NCBI RefSeq assembly: GCF_022341425.1
Contig: NZ_JABFUC010000002.1
Coordinates: 186,001-250,000 of the forward strand
DNA: 64,000 nucleotides
Origin: Billgrantia campisalis
Lineage (GTDB): Bacteria; Pseudomonadota; Gammaproteobacteria; Pseudomonadales; Halomonadaceae
Direction: 5' to 3'
Part shown: positions 53,178 to 61,538 of the stretch, in pieces
Layout: every line of letters starts with the position of its first letter
How positions within the stretch are numbered: position 1 is the stretch's first letter
Notes under the pieces: generated by a model
What the model was told of the DNA's origin: nothing
Database searches by the model: none
The model's input: the letters and a program-made list of their open reading frames with translations, nothing else
Position numbers and translations under genes: made by a program

Positions 53178-54089
53178 TCAGGAAGGGATCACGGGCGTCG
53201 GTTGGCGAATATGGCGGGCGAAGAGCTCTGCCAGGGGGCGGGCCGCGGCACTCAAGGGCACGCCTCTCAGGGTGAGGATGCCCAGGCTCATGGGTGGCGC
53301 GGGAGGGAGCCCGGTAAAGCGTTGCACGCCGACGCTGAACATGGGGTCCAGGAACAGCGGCTCCGGGCCGAAACCGATCAGGTCGGTGTGGCGAGTCAGC
53401 TCCAGCATCAGGGTCGGCGAGGTGCAGAGCAGCGGGTTGACGGGACGCTCCAGGCCGCTGCGCTCCAGCCAGTCGATCAGGTGCTGGCCGGTGCTGCCAT
53501 GGATCAGGTTGAGTACCCAGCGGGCGTCCTTAAGCTCCGACCACGCCTGGGCGTCGGCCAGGGGATGGCCCTCGCGACCCACCACCGTGCCCCTGACCAG
53601 GCCCAGGGGCTCGAAGTCCATGTCATGGGGCAGGTCCTCCGGGTCGGTGATCACCACGGCGAAGTCGATGCTGCCCTCGTGAAGGGCGGGGATGACGCTG
53701 GTCATCATGCCCTCGATCAGGGTCAACTGGGCATCGGGCTGGAGGCGTTCGAAATCCTTCAACACCCCGGGCAGGGCGGTGGTGGCGATGGTGGGGGTGA
53801 TTGCCGCGGTGATCTTGGCGCCGGCACCGCCACGCAGGTAGCGGACCTCGTCCCGGGCCTTGTCGAGGGTGGCGAGCACCAGTCGCGCCCGCATCAGCAG
53901 GGCGCTGCCGGCCGGGGTGAACTCGACCCCCTTGTAGCTACGGGTCAGTAGCTCGGCGCCGACGTCCTCCTCCAGCTCCCGCAGCGCCTTGGTCAGGGCA
54001 CTGGGGCTCAGGTGCATGGCGCGTGCCGCGGCGCGGATGGAGCCGCAGTCGGCCACCTGGACGAGGGCCTTGAGTTGGTGATCTTTCAT
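53178..54089 (-). CDS. LysR-family transcriptional regulator
   Basis: A 303-residue LTTR: N-terminal winged helix-turn-helix (LKALVQVADCGSIRAAARAMHLSPSALTKALRELEEDVGAELLTR, about 6-50) and a C-terminal periplasmic-binding-like effector domain. It is oriented with the TctC operon rather than divergent from it. A -10-like TATAAA (54116-54111) lies upstream. The likely target is the adjacent transporter/hydroxylase operon (inference). Confidence 0.9.
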   Translation of the reverse strand: MKDHQLKALVQVADCGSIRAAARAMHLSPSALTKALRELEEDVGAELLTRSYKGVEFTPAGSALLMRARLVLATLDKARDEVRYLRGGAGAKITAAITPTIATTALPGVLKDFERLQPDAQLTLIEGMMTSVIPALHEGSIDFAVVITDPEDLPHDMDFEPLGLVRGTVVGREGHPLADAQAWSELKDARWVLNLIHGSTGQHLIDWLERSGLERPVNPLLCTSPTLMLELTRHTDLIGFGPEPLFLDPMFSVGVQRFTGLPPAPPMSLGILTLRGVPLSAAARPLAELFARHIRQPTPVIPS

Positions 54090-54143
54090 AAGTCTGCTGC
54101 TCGTGTTTGGTTTATAGGATCGTTAATTGGGCGCATTAGTAGA

Positions 54144-54179
54144 TGCGCTTGGCCGCCAAGCTGACCCGCGCTTCCTGAA
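54144..54179 (+). repeat. 36-bp direct repeat, right copy (DUF2798 3' remnant)
   Basis: Matches the last codons and stop of the DUF2798 gene at 43429-43464 with two substitutions. The frame reads LAAKLTRAS-stop, against LAAKLIRAS-stop in the gene. Sequence upstream does not continue the gene in frame, so this is a fragment. Confidence 0.7.
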
Positions 54180-54326
54180 GCCCGGCTCGCTTCGCCTGCT
54201 TTGTGTCTCCCTCGCATCCGGCCGCTGCCAGGTTGGCTGGCCGGGCTGGTATGCGTCTTGTCGGAGGTCTGTCAGCGGTGCCTGGGAAGCCGCAAGATCG
54301 ATCTGCTGTTTCGTTTCGCCAAGGGT

Positions 54327-54355
54327 TTGACAAAGGCCAGTGCGCGGCCTACAGT
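54327..54355 (+). promoter_or_regulatory. Sigma-70 promoter of the monooxygenase-TRAP operon
   Basis: TTGACA (54327-54332), a 17-bp spacer and TACAGT (54350-54355). Transcription would start near 54362, 59 nt before the monooxygenase ATG. Confidence 0.65.
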
Positions 54356-54364
54356 TCGGATATC

Positions 54365-54388
54365 CAAATAATAAACTCTGTTTCATAT
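54365..54388 (+). promoter_or_regulatory. Shared catabolic operator box, copy B
   Basis: CAAATAATAAA (54365-54375), 4 nt, then GTTTCATAT (54380-54388), an exact match to copy A in both blocks and spacing. It lies at about +4 to +27. Confidence 0.7.
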
Positions 54389-54420
54389 GTAAAACAAGAG
54401 GCCGGAAGAGGCGAATGGGT

Positions 54421-55551
54421 ATGACAAAGCTAAGAATCGGTATCTGTGGTGGTGGTGTGGGTGGCCTCTGTGCGGCCATCGCCCTGCGTGAGGCGGGCCA
54501 TGAGGCGATTGTCTTCGAGCAGGCCCGGCAGTTCCTGCGTATCGGCGCCGACGTCAACCTGACGCCCAATGCGGTGCGCGCCCTGGACCGCCTGGGCGTT
54601 GGCGAGGAACTGCGCCGCACCGCCGCACGGCCCACCCATCGCCTGAGCCGCACCTGGGACACTGGCGAGGTCACCTCCAGGCTGCCCATGAGCGATGCCG
54701 CCGAGGCCAAGTACGGGGCGCCTCAGCTGACTATCCACCGCGGCGACCTGCTCAAGGCCCTGGAGGCGAAGTTGCCGGCCGAGGCGATTCGCCTGGGCAG
54801 CAAGGTGGCCAGTGTCGAGGCCGGCGAGCAGCCGGTGGTCCATTTCGAGGATGGCAGCAGCGAGCGCCTGGACCTGGTGATCGGCGCCGACGGCATCCAC
54901 TCCGCGGTACGCCGTTCGCTGTTCGGCGAGGACAGCCCTGAGTTCACCGGTCTGGTCTCCTATCGGGCGGTGGTGCCGCGCTCGGCGGTGCCCGAGATCG
55001 AGAACCTGGACGCCTTCACCAAGTGGTGGGGACCGACCCCGGACGTTCAGGTGGTGGTCTTCCCGCTGACCCGTGGCGAGGAGGTGTTCATCTTCGCCAC
55101 CACGCCCCAGGAGGGCTGGCGCGAGGAGTCCTGGACCCTGCCCGGCGACGTCGAGGAACTGCGCGAGGTCTATCGGGACTTCCATCCCGACGTGCGCACC
55201 CTGCTGGCGGCCTGCGACAGCGTCACCAAGTCGGCGCTCTATGTGCGCGAACCCATGGAGCGCTGGTCCGAGGGGCATGTGACCATTCTCGGCGATGCCG
55301 CCCATCCCATGGTGCCCTTCATGGCTCAGGGCGCCTGCATGGCCATCGAGGATGCGGTGGTGCTGTCCCGCTGCCTCGCCGAGGCGACCCTGGACGAGGT
55401 GCCAACCGCCCTACAGCGCTACGAGAATGCCCGCAAGCCGCGCACCGCCCAGGTGCAGCGCGGTTCCCTCGCCAACGACTGGCTGAAGGGCGCAGGCAAC
55501 GCCGACTGGGTCTACGGCTACGACGCCTGGGGCGTGACCCTGGACGACTGA
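54421..55551 (+). CDS. Class A FAD monooxygenase (salicylate/6-hydroxynicotinate hydroxylase-like)
   Basis: A 376-residue single-component flavin hydroxylase. The FAD motif IGICGGGVGGLCAAIALREAGH is at 6-27, the DG motif is VIGADGIHSAVRRSLFG, and the GD motif is ILGDAAHPMVPFMAQGACMAIEDAVVL. The size and motifs resemble salicylate 1-monooxygenase and NicC-type 6-hydroxynicotinate 3-monooxygenase, which hydroxylate with loss of a carboxylate. ATG 54421 suits the GGAAGAGG site (9-bp spacing) better than the ATG two codons upstream. It is first in an operon with a TRAP transporter. Confidence 0.87.
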   Translation: MTKLRIGICGGGVGGLCAAIALREAGHEAIVFEQARQFLRIGADVNLTPNAVRALDRLGVGEELRRTAARPTHRLSRTWDTGEVTSRLPMSDAAEAKYGAPQLTIHRGDLLKALEAKLPAEAIRLGSKVASVEAGEQPVVHFEDGSSERLDLVIGADGIHSAVRRSLFGEDSPEFTGLVSYRAVVPRSAVPEIENLDAFTKWWGPTPDVQVVVFPLTRGEEVFIFATTPQEGWREESWTLPGDVEELREVYRDFHPDVRTLLAACDSVTKSALYVREPMERWSEGHVTILGDAAHPMVPFMAQGACMAIEDAVVLSRCLAEATLDEVPTALQRYENARKPRTAQVQRGSLANDWLKGAGNADWVYGYDAWGVTLDD

Positions 55552-55597
55552 CCCTTTCTCGACCACAACCCCACAATCACAAGAGAGCTAGAAAGCC

Positions 55598-56593
55598 ATG
55601 AAAACCTCCACCCTGACAAAAGTCGCCCTGACAAACATCGCCGCCGGCCTGTCGCTGGCCGGTCTCTCCTTCACCGCCGCCGCCGATGCGGTCACCCTCA
55701 ACGTGGTGAGCTTCACCCCCAAGCCCATCGCGGTCTCCCACGGCTTCAGGGAGTTCGTCGCAGCGGTCAACGAGGAGTTCGAGGGGCGCCTGGTCCTCAA
55801 CTGGCGCGGCGGCCCCGAGGTGATGCCGCCCTTCCGCCTCGCCGATGCGGTGCGCAACAACTCCATCGACATGGCGCTGCTCAGCCCCAGCTACTATTCG
55901 GGGCTGGTGCCGTCCTCGACCTCCTCCAACCTGTCGTTCAAGAACTACGAGGAGCTCCTCGAGAGCGGCTACTACGACCGCATGACCGAGATCCACGCCG
56001 AGCGGGGCCTCAACTACCTGGGCGAGATTCCCGCCTCCAACGTCCAGTTCTTCCTCTTCTTCAAGGACCGCGTCGACGGCATGGACGACCTCAAGCGCAA
56101 GCGCATCCGGGTCTTCCCCACCGGCCTGCCGTTCATCGAGGCGCTGGGGGCCAATGGCCTGGTGCTGCCCATCGGCGAGATCTACACCGCCATGGAGCGT
56201 GGGGCCATCGACGGCTTCATGCAGGGCAACATCGGCTGGGCCGAGCAGTTCTCCGATGTGGTCAACTACTACATCACCCCCCCCTTCTACCGTGCCGGCT
56301 TCAGCGTCCTGGTCAGCGATCGCGCCATGGGACGGCTCCCCGACGAGCTCCGCGAGGAGCTGACCGAGTACCTGCGCTACACCCTGGCGCCGGAGATCGA
56401 TCGCAGCTGGGACGAGGTGATCGCCAACGGCTATGCCGAGATGGAGGCCGCCGGCTTCGAGGAGATCGCCCTCAACGGCGAGGAGGCAGAGCAGTACCTG
56501 CAGACCGCCATCGACGCCGCCTGGGAATATATGGCCGGCCAGCTCGACAATGATGAGCTGACGGCGGAACTGCGGGCCATGCTGGTCGATTGA
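55598..56593 (+). CDS. TRAP transporter periplasmic binding protein (DctP family)
   Basis: A 331-residue solute receptor: signal peptide (about 1-29, SFTAAADA) then a DctP/TeaA-like fold (VSHGFREFVAAVNEEFEGRLVLNW, RVFPTGLPFIEALGANGLVLPIGEIYTAMERGAIDGFMQG). It binds an organic acid in the periplasm and delivers it to the DctQM permease encoded next. It is followed by a hairpin, as is common after highly expressed binding-protein genes. Confidence 0.92.
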   Translation: MKTSTLTKVALTNIAAGLSLAGLSFTAAADAVTLNVVSFTPKPIAVSHGFREFVAAVNEEFEGRLVLNWRGGPEVMPPFRLADAVRNNSIDMALLSPSYYSGLVPSSTSSNLSFKNYEELLESGYYDRMTEIHAERGLNYLGEIPASNVQFFLFFKDRVDGMDDLKRKRIRVFPTGLPFIEALGANGLVLPIGEIYTAMERGAIDGFMQGNIGWAEQFSDVVNYYITPPFYRAGFSVLVSDRAMGRLPDELREELTEYLRYTLAPEIDRSWDEVIANGYAEMEAAGFEEIALNGEEAEQYLQTAIDAAWEYMAGQLDNDELTAELRAMLVD

Positions 56594-56607
56594 TTCGTCC
56601 TGATGGA

Positions 56608-56635
56608 ATGCCCCGGCCCATCCTGGTCGGGGCAT
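56608..56635. terminator. Intercistronic hairpin after the TRAP binding protein gene
   Basis: An 11-bp stem with one G-U pair (arms 56608-56618 and 56625-56635) and a 6-nt loop, without a T-tract. It probably stabilises or attenuates the mRNA so that the receptor is made in excess of the permease. Confidence 0.4.
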
Positions 56636-56666
56636 CTTCGAATGTATCTACTTCAGGTGGCTCGAT

Positions 56667-57179
56667 ATGCAACAGTCACTCTCCCGCGGCAAGTTACTCC
56701 TGGCACTCCTGATGCGGGGCGTAAGCCGCTTAAACCTGGCACTGGCAGCGGTGAGCGCGGCTGTGCTCCTCGCCGCCACCGGTGCCGTCTTCGCCGAGAT
56801 CCTGTCGCGCCTCTTCTTCGGCCAGTCCCTGATCTGGGTGGTGGAGCTCAGCGGCTATGCGCTGCTCTATATGACCTTTCTCGGGGCGCCCTACCTGCTG
56901 GAGAAGAATCGCCACGTGGCCATCGATGTCATCACCACTAGCCTGCCCCCTCGCTGGCGGGTAGCGCTCGGCTTCGCGATGGCGCTGCTGGGGGCTGCGG
57001 CCTGTCTCTACGCCGCCTGGTATGGGCTGGGGGTGACGCTCGACCAGTACCAGTTCGGCATCCGCGAGACCACCGTGCTGGCGCCGCGCAGCTATCTGCT
57101 CACCTGGGTCTTCCCGCTCGGCCTGTTTCTGGTCGCCATTCAGTTCGTGGCCCAGGCCGTGGCCTGCCTGAAGCGCTGA
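56667..57179 (+). CDS. TRAP transporter small permease (DctQ family)
   Basis: A 170-residue protein with four transmembrane segments (about 22-46, 58-78, 95-118 and 140-165) and the DctQ pattern VFAEILSRLFFGQSLIWVVELSGYALLYMTFLGAPYLLEKNRHVAIDVI. It partners the DctM permease encoded 25 bp downstream. The basic N-terminus faces the cytosol. Confidence 0.91.
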   Translation: MQQSLSRGKLLLALLMRGVSRLNLALAAVSAAVLLAATGAVFAEILSRLFFGQSLIWVVELSGYALLYMTFLGAPYLLEKNRHVAIDVITTSLPPRWRVALGFAMALLGAAACLYAAWYGLGVTLDQYQFGIRETTVLAPRSYLLTWVFPLGLFLVAIQFVAQAVACLKR

Positions 57180-57204
57180 CCTCGCTCCCTCTCTGGAGGA
57201 CTTT

Positions 57205-58521
57205 ATGGATTGGTGGCTTACGCTATCACTCGTTCTCGGTGCCCTGCTGGTGTTGATGATGCTGGGTCTGCCGGTGGCCTTCTCCTTCCTGGTGGTCAAC
57301 CTGGTGGGAGCCTATCTCTTCCTCGGTGGCACCTCGGGCGTCGAACAGTTGGTGATCAACACCACCGACGCCCTGACCAGCTTCACCCTGGTGCCCATCG
57401 CCATGTTCATGATCATGGGCGAGGTGATGTTCCGCTCCGGCATCGCCAACGACCTGATGGACACCCTGGACAAATGGTTCGGCAAGCTGCGCGGCCGACT
57501 CGCCTACATGGCGGTGGGCGGCGGCGTGCTCTTCTCCACCCTCACCGGCAACAGCATGGGCGCCATCGCTCTGCTGGGCTCCAGCCTGACGCCGGAGATG
57601 GAGCGCCGTGGCTACAAGAAACCCATGTCGCTGGGGCCCATCATCGGCTCCGCGGGGCTCGCCATCATGATCCCGCCCAGCGCCCTGGCGGTGGTGCTCG
57701 GCGTGGTGGCCGAGCTGCCCATCGGGCGGCTGCTGATCGCCATCATCGCCCCCGGGCTGCTGATGGCGGTACTCTATGCCCTCTACATCTGGGGACGCTG
57801 CACCCTGCAGCCGGACCTGGCCCCCACTTTCGATGTGCAGCCCACGCCGCTCAAGGAGAAGGTCAGTGCGGGCGTCCGCAACATCCTGCCCATCGGCTTC
57901 ATCGTCTTCGCGGTGGTGGGGGTGATCTTCCTCGGCCTGGCGACGCCCACCGAGGCGGCCGCCTCCGGTGCGGTGGCCACCATCCTGCTGGCGCTGGTCA
58001 AGCGTCGCCTGACGGTGGAGAACTTCAGTCGCTCCATGTTCGAGAGTGCCAACATCTCGGTGATGGTGCTGCTCATCGTCGCCGGGGCCGTGGCCTTCAG
58101 TCAGCTGCTGGCCTTCACCGGTGCCACCTTCGGCATGATGGATGCGGTGATGAACCTGCCGGTCAACGACCACCTGATCGTGCTGACCATGATCTTGACC
58201 GTGGTGCTGCTGGGCATGTTCATGGGGCCGCTGCCGATCATGCTGATCACCCTGCCGATCTTCGTGCCGGTGGTGGATCATATGGGCTTCGACACCATCT
58301 GGTTCGCGGTGCTCTTCCTGCTCGCCATCGAGACCGGTTCCACCTCGCCGCCGCTGGGGGCGGCGCTGTTCGTGATGAAGGCGGTGGCGCCGGAGGGCAC
58401 CACCATGGGCAGCATCTACCGGGCCGCCATTCCCTTCCTGATCTGCGACTTCCTGGCGATCGGCATCATCTTCGCCTTTCCGCAGATCGTCACCGGCCCG
58501 GTCAGCTGGATGTTCGGCTAG
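57205..58521 (+). CDS. TRAP transporter large permease (DctM family)
   Basis: A 438-residue permease with about 12 hydrophobic segments and the DctM signatures GNSMGAIALLGSSLTPEMERRGYKKPMSLGPIIGSAGLAIMIPPSALAVVLGVVAELPIGRLL and ETGSTSPPLGAALFVMK. A sodium-coupled secondary transporter is expected. It is last in the operon; a 9-bp hairpin follows. Confidence 0.94.
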   Translation: MDWWLTLSLVLGALLVLMMLGLPVAFSFLVVNLVGAYLFLGGTSGVEQLVINTTDALTSFTLVPIAMFMIMGEVMFRSGIANDLMDTLDKWFGKLRGRLAYMAVGGGVLFSTLTGNSMGAIALLGSSLTPEMERRGYKKPMSLGPIIGSAGLAIMIPPSALAVVLGVVAELPIGRLLIAIIAPGLLMAVLYALYIWGRCTLQPDLAPTFDVQPTPLKEKVSAGVRNILPIGFIVFAVVGVIFLGLATPTEAAASGAVATILLALVKRRLTVENFSRSMFESANISVMVLLIVAGAVAFSQLLAFTGATFGMMDAVMNLPVNDHLIVLTMILTVVLLGMFMGPLPIMLITLPIFVPVVDHMGFDTIWFAVLFLLAIETGSTSPPLGAALFVMKAVAPEGTTMGSIYRAAIPFLICDFLAIGIIFAFPQIVTGPVSWMFG

Positions 58522-58530
58522 CAGACCAAA

Positions 58531-58554
58531 CGACCCGCGGCAGATCGCGGGTCG
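58531..58554. terminator. Hairpin after the TRAP operon
   Basis: CGACCCGCG and CGCGGGTCG form a perfect 9-bp stem with a 6-nt loop, 10 bp after the DctM stop. A T-tract is absent. Confidence 0.5.
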
Positions 58555-58683
58555 GGGAGGCTCCCTGACCCGCCTCAACGTCGTCGCCGATCAACAGCGC
58601 GCCGACCTCAAGGCGCTGCCGCTGGGTATTTTATTAATTTTAAAACAATGACTTAGCTTTTGATATTTGTGTGTGATCCGACC

Positions 58684-58712
58684 TTGACAAGGGCCGGGAG
58701 ACCACTTATCTT
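58684..58712 (+). promoter_or_regulatory. Sigma-70 promoter of the IclR-dioxygenase operon
   Basis: TTGACA (58684-58689), a 17-bp spacer and TATCTT (58707-58712). Transcription would start near 58719. Confidence 0.65.
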
Positions 58713-58720
58713 GAGTGTAT

Positions 58721-58744
58721 CAAATAATAAATGAGTTTTCATAT
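58721..58744 (+). promoter_or_regulatory. Shared catabolic operator box, copy C
   Basis: CAAATAATAAA (58721-58731), 4 nt, then TTTTCATAT (58736-58744): one mismatch to copies A and B, same spacing. It lies at about +3 to +26. Being upstream of a regulator gene, it suggests autoregulation. Confidence 0.68.
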
Positions 58745-58929
58745 TTGAATCATCGAGGTTTGGAGCGTAGAGCTTGCATCGATAGAGATCGGCTCTCCGC
58801 CTGGCCATTCGCCCGCTGGAAGCGACTCCCGCACCACGACATCCGCTGCGGCCCGGGCATGACATGCCGCGCACCCAGGGCAGGGGGTATGCTGGTGCCT
58901 GGAACGGCCATCACAGGAGAGGACGCTTT

Positions 58930-59730
58930 ATGAGTGACAAAGATGCACGCAGATACCTGATCCCCGGCCTGGAGCGCGGCCTGACCATCCTGATGGAGCT
59001 GAGCCGCAACCATCGGGAGATGAGCTTCGCCGAGATCGCCAAGCGGGTGGACATTCCCAAGGCGACCGCCTATCGGGCGATCCAGACCCTGGAGTACATG
59101 GGCTTCCTGCGGCGCCATCCGACCACCGGGCTCTACTCCCTGGGAGTCAACGTCCTGCGCCTCGGTTTCGAGTACGTGGCATCGCTGGACGTGGTGCAGG
59201 TGGGCCAGCCGGTGATCGAATCGCTGCGTGACGCCACCGGCTGCTCGAGCCATATCGCCATCCGCGACGGCCAGGACGTCATCTACGTGGCCCGGGTCAG
59301 CGCCGCCAATGCGACTATTCGCCGGGTCAGCGTCGGCACTCGCCTGCCGGTGCACCGTACTTCCCTGGGACGGATGCTGCTCACCGGCCTGAGCCGCGAG
59401 GAGTTCGAGGCGCTCTATCCCGACGAGGCGCTGCCCGACAGCCAGCCCGGGGCGCCGGCCAATCGCGAGGCGCTCTGGGCGCTAGTCCAGGAGGATCGCC
59501 GTCGCGGCTACGTGATCGCCGAGTCCTACTTTCAGCTCGGCATCTCCTCCATCGTCTACCCCGTCTTCAATGCCGACGGAGAGATCGAGGCGGTGGTGAG
59601 CATCATGGTGCCGGTCCACGAGATTCCCGCCGAGGAGCGCGAGCGGCTGCGCGGCCCGGTGGAAAAAGCCGCGGCGACCATCTCCGGACTGCTTGGCTAC
59701 CGTAGCGTCGCCGAGCGCCAGGGGACCTAG
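58930..59730 (+). CDS. IclR-family transcriptional regulator
   Basis: A 266-residue regulator: N-terminal winged helix-turn-helix (about 10-75, LERGLTILMELSRNHREMSFAEIAKRVDIPKATAYRAIQTLEYMGFLRR) and a C-terminal IclR effector domain (about 90-260, with GCSSHIAIRDGQDVIYVARV and the HRTSLGRMLL effector segment). AGGAGAGG precedes the ATG by 8 bp. It is the best candidate to bind the box shared by four operons in this window, including its own; IclR proteins commonly control aromatic catabolism. Confidence 0.9.
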   Translation: MSDKDARRYLIPGLERGLTILMELSRNHREMSFAEIAKRVDIPKATAYRAIQTLEYMGFLRRHPTTGLYSLGVNVLRLGFEYVASLDVVQVGQPVIESLRDATGCSSHIAIRDGQDVIYVARVSAANATIRRVSVGTRLPVHRTSLGRMLLTGLSREEFEALYPDEALPDSQPGAPANREALWALVQEDRRRGYVIAESYFQLGISSIVYPVFNADGEIEAVVSIMVPVHEIPAEERERLRGPVEKAAATISGLLGYRSVAERQGT

Positions 59731-59828
59731 CGCAAGCACGGAACCGGCCCAGCCGGACAGCAACCGCCCGACGCCCAGGCGCGGGCCAGACAGACGACAA
59801 CCGCGTCGAGTGACGCAGGAGTGAGAGC

Positions 59829-60746
59829 ATGAGCATCGTTGGCATCGAAGCGCTGGAGTTCGGCGTCGAGGATCTGGAAGTCAGCAAGCGGTTCGTGACC
59901 GACTTCGGACTCTCGCCGGTGGACGAAACGACCTTTGAGACCCTCAACGGCGCGCGCCTGAGCCTGGCGCCGGTGGACGACCCGGCGCTGCCGCCGGCCT
60001 TCGAGCCCGGCTCGACCCTGCGGCGCATGACCTGGGGCGCGGCCGATGCGGCCGCCCTTGAGGCGCTGAAAGCGCGCCTGGCCGACCAGCCGGGCTTCGT
60101 CGACCGGGGTGACGCCATCGAGTGTCGCGATCCCAACGGCATGACGGTGGCCGTCCGCATCAGCACATTGCGCGACGTGGCGCTCGAGGTCACCCCGATC
60201 AACCAGTACGGTGACATGCGCCGCGTCGACCAACCGAGCCCGGTCTATGAGCGTGCCACCCCGGTCGGCATCGGCCATGCGGTGTTCTTCGTCGACGACC
60301 TCGAGGCCACCGAGGCCTTCTATCGCGACAAACTGGGCTTCGCCGTCTCCGACCGCTACACCGATCGTGCCGTTTTCCTGCGTATGCAGGCCCGCGGAGG
60401 GCATCACAACCTCTTCCTGCTCAAGCTGCCCCACCGTGGCGCCGGCCTCAACCATGTGGCCTTCACCGTGCGCGACATCCACGAGGTGATCGGCGGCGGC
60501 CTGGCGATGAACCGCAAGCAGTGGAGCACCTTCCTGGGCCCGGGGCGCCACCCGATCTCCTCGGCCTACTTCTGGTATGTGAATAGCCCCCTTGGTGGTG
60601 CCTTCGAGTACTACACCAACGAGGACTACCTCACCGAGGCCTGGGTGCCCCGCGAGATGGAGCACTCCCTGGAGTCTTTCACCGAGTGGGCGGTGGAAGG
60701 CGGTATCGATGCCGAGACCCGTCGGCAGAAGAAAGCGGAAGCCTGA
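59829..60746 (+). CDS. Two-domain VOC extradiol-type dioxygenase
   Basis: A 305-residue type I extradiol dioxygenase-like protein: an N-terminal VOC module (about 1-120) without ligands and a C-terminal catalytic module with probable Fe ligands H150 (GIGHAVFF), H209 (LNHVAF) and E260 (GAFEYY). It should cleave a catechol-type or hydroxylated heteroaromatic ring meta to the hydroxyls. It follows the IclR gene by 98 bp and precedes a cupin and an alpha/beta hydrolase, the usual set after ring cleavage. The exact substrate is unknown. Confidence 0.87.
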   Translation: MSIVGIEALEFGVEDLEVSKRFVTDFGLSPVDETTFETLNGARLSLAPVDDPALPPAFEPGSTLRRMTWGAADAAALEALKARLADQPGFVDRGDAIECRDPNGMTVAVRISTLRDVALEVTPINQYGDMRRVDQPSPVYERATPVGIGHAVFFVDDLEATEAFYRDKLGFAVSDRYTDRAVFLRMQARGGHHNLFLLKLPHRGAGLNHVAFTVRDIHEVIGGGLAMNRKQWSTFLGPGRHPISSAYFWYVNSPLGGAFEYYTNEDYLTEAWVPREMEHSLESFTEWAVEGGIDAETRRQKKAEA

Positions 60747-61003
60747 CGGTGGTCCCGATAAACGGTAAATAACGTCTGACGAACCAAGGTAGAGAAAACA
60801 AGACAGATAAATAACCCGATATAAGCGCGACTACCTCCTAATATAGAAAGACCGTTAAATACGGGGTCGAAAGCGATGAAAAGTCCCGGATCGAGATGCC
60901 TTTAATTGGCGTCCTAGGGATCGCTTTGCCCCGATCTAAGAAAATTAGCTGTGGTGCCAATGGGCACGGAAATAAATCAGTAGCCGAACGAGAGGAAACG
61001 ACG
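60747..61003. other. AT-rich gap before the cupin gene
   Basis: These 257 bp are clearly richer in A and T than the flanking genes. Short inverted repeats are present (for example CCGT-N5-ACGG near 60849-60861), but no convincing promoter, box copy or gene was found. The cupin frame extends into it without a start signal. Confidence 0.45.
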
Positions 61004-61525
61004 ATGTCAGAGCTTCTGGAAACCTGGAAAAAACCCGAAAACGTATCTTTCGAAGAGTGGATGCAGACCCGCATCGCCCGCTTCAAGGGACGCAAGTACG
61101 ACTGGAGTGCCCTGAAGTTCCAGGCCGACTACGACCCCAAGTATCGCCGTGCCCAGATGCGCTATATCGGCACCGGCGCCACCGGGGTCAAGGACGATGC
61201 CAACACCATTCCCGCCGAGCACTTCACCTTCTCCACCATGGTGCTGCCGTCCAAGTGCGAAGGACCCCTGCATGTCCATGACGACGTGGAAGAGGTGTTC
61301 TTCGTGCTCAAGGGCACCATCACCCTCTATCTCAAGGATGGCGACGACACCATGGAGACCGTGCTCGAGGAGCGCGACGTTATCTCCATCCCGCCGCGCA
61401 TCTACCGGGGCCTGTTCAACCACGGTGAGGAAGAGGCGCTGATGTGCGTGATGCTGGGGACTCCGCGGCCGCAGATCCCCACCTATCCGGAGGATCATCC
61501 CCTGTCCAAGGTCAAGCGCAACTAA
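61004..61525 (+). CDS. Cupin-domain protein
   Basis: A 173-residue single-cupin protein. The metal-binding motif 1 is H90-V-H92 with E96/E97 and motif 2 ends at H140 (PPRIYRGLFNHGEE). AGAGGA precedes the ATG at 61004. It may be a dioxygenase, isomerase or decarboxylase acting after ring hydroxylation. I recall similar cupin, hydrolase, SDR and aspartate dehydrogenase genes grouped near an IclR gene in Pseudomonas aeruginosa (PA3505-PA3511 region), also uncharacterised. Confidence 0.82.
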   Translation: MSELLETWKKPENVSFEEWMQTRIARFKGRKYDWSALKFQADYDPKYRRAQMRYIGTGATGVKDDANTIPAEHFTFSTMVLPSKCEGPLHVHDDVEEVFFVLKGTITLYLKDGDDTMETVLEERDVISIPPRIYRGLFNHGEEEALMCVMLGTPRPQIPTYPEDHPLSKVKRN

Positions 61526-61538
61526 GCGCTTTCTACAT

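Larger units (their letters stand above)
54090..54420. other. LysR-flavin monooxygenase divergent region
   Basis: A 331-bp divergent gap. It holds, from left to right, a possible LysR promoter, the 36-bp remnant of the DUF2798 3' end (54144-54179), about 145 bp with no recognised feature, and then the promoter and box of the monooxygenase operon (54327-54388). Confidence 0.6.
58522..58929. other. DctM-IclR intergenic region
   Basis: A 408-bp gap. After the hairpin (58531-58554) a short coding-like stretch (about 58560-58640, reading SLTRLNVVADQQRADLKALPLG) is not attached to any gene and may be a remnant. It then turns AT-rich and carries the IclR promoter and box (58684-58744). The 5' leader to the IclR ATG is about 210 nt, and nothing was recognised in it. 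Confidence 0.5.

Noticed and set aside
57226..58578. 450-codon open frame opposite the DctM gene
   Set aside because: Composition is extreme (His, Asp, Gln, Glu) and DctM signatures on the plus strand are unambiguous.
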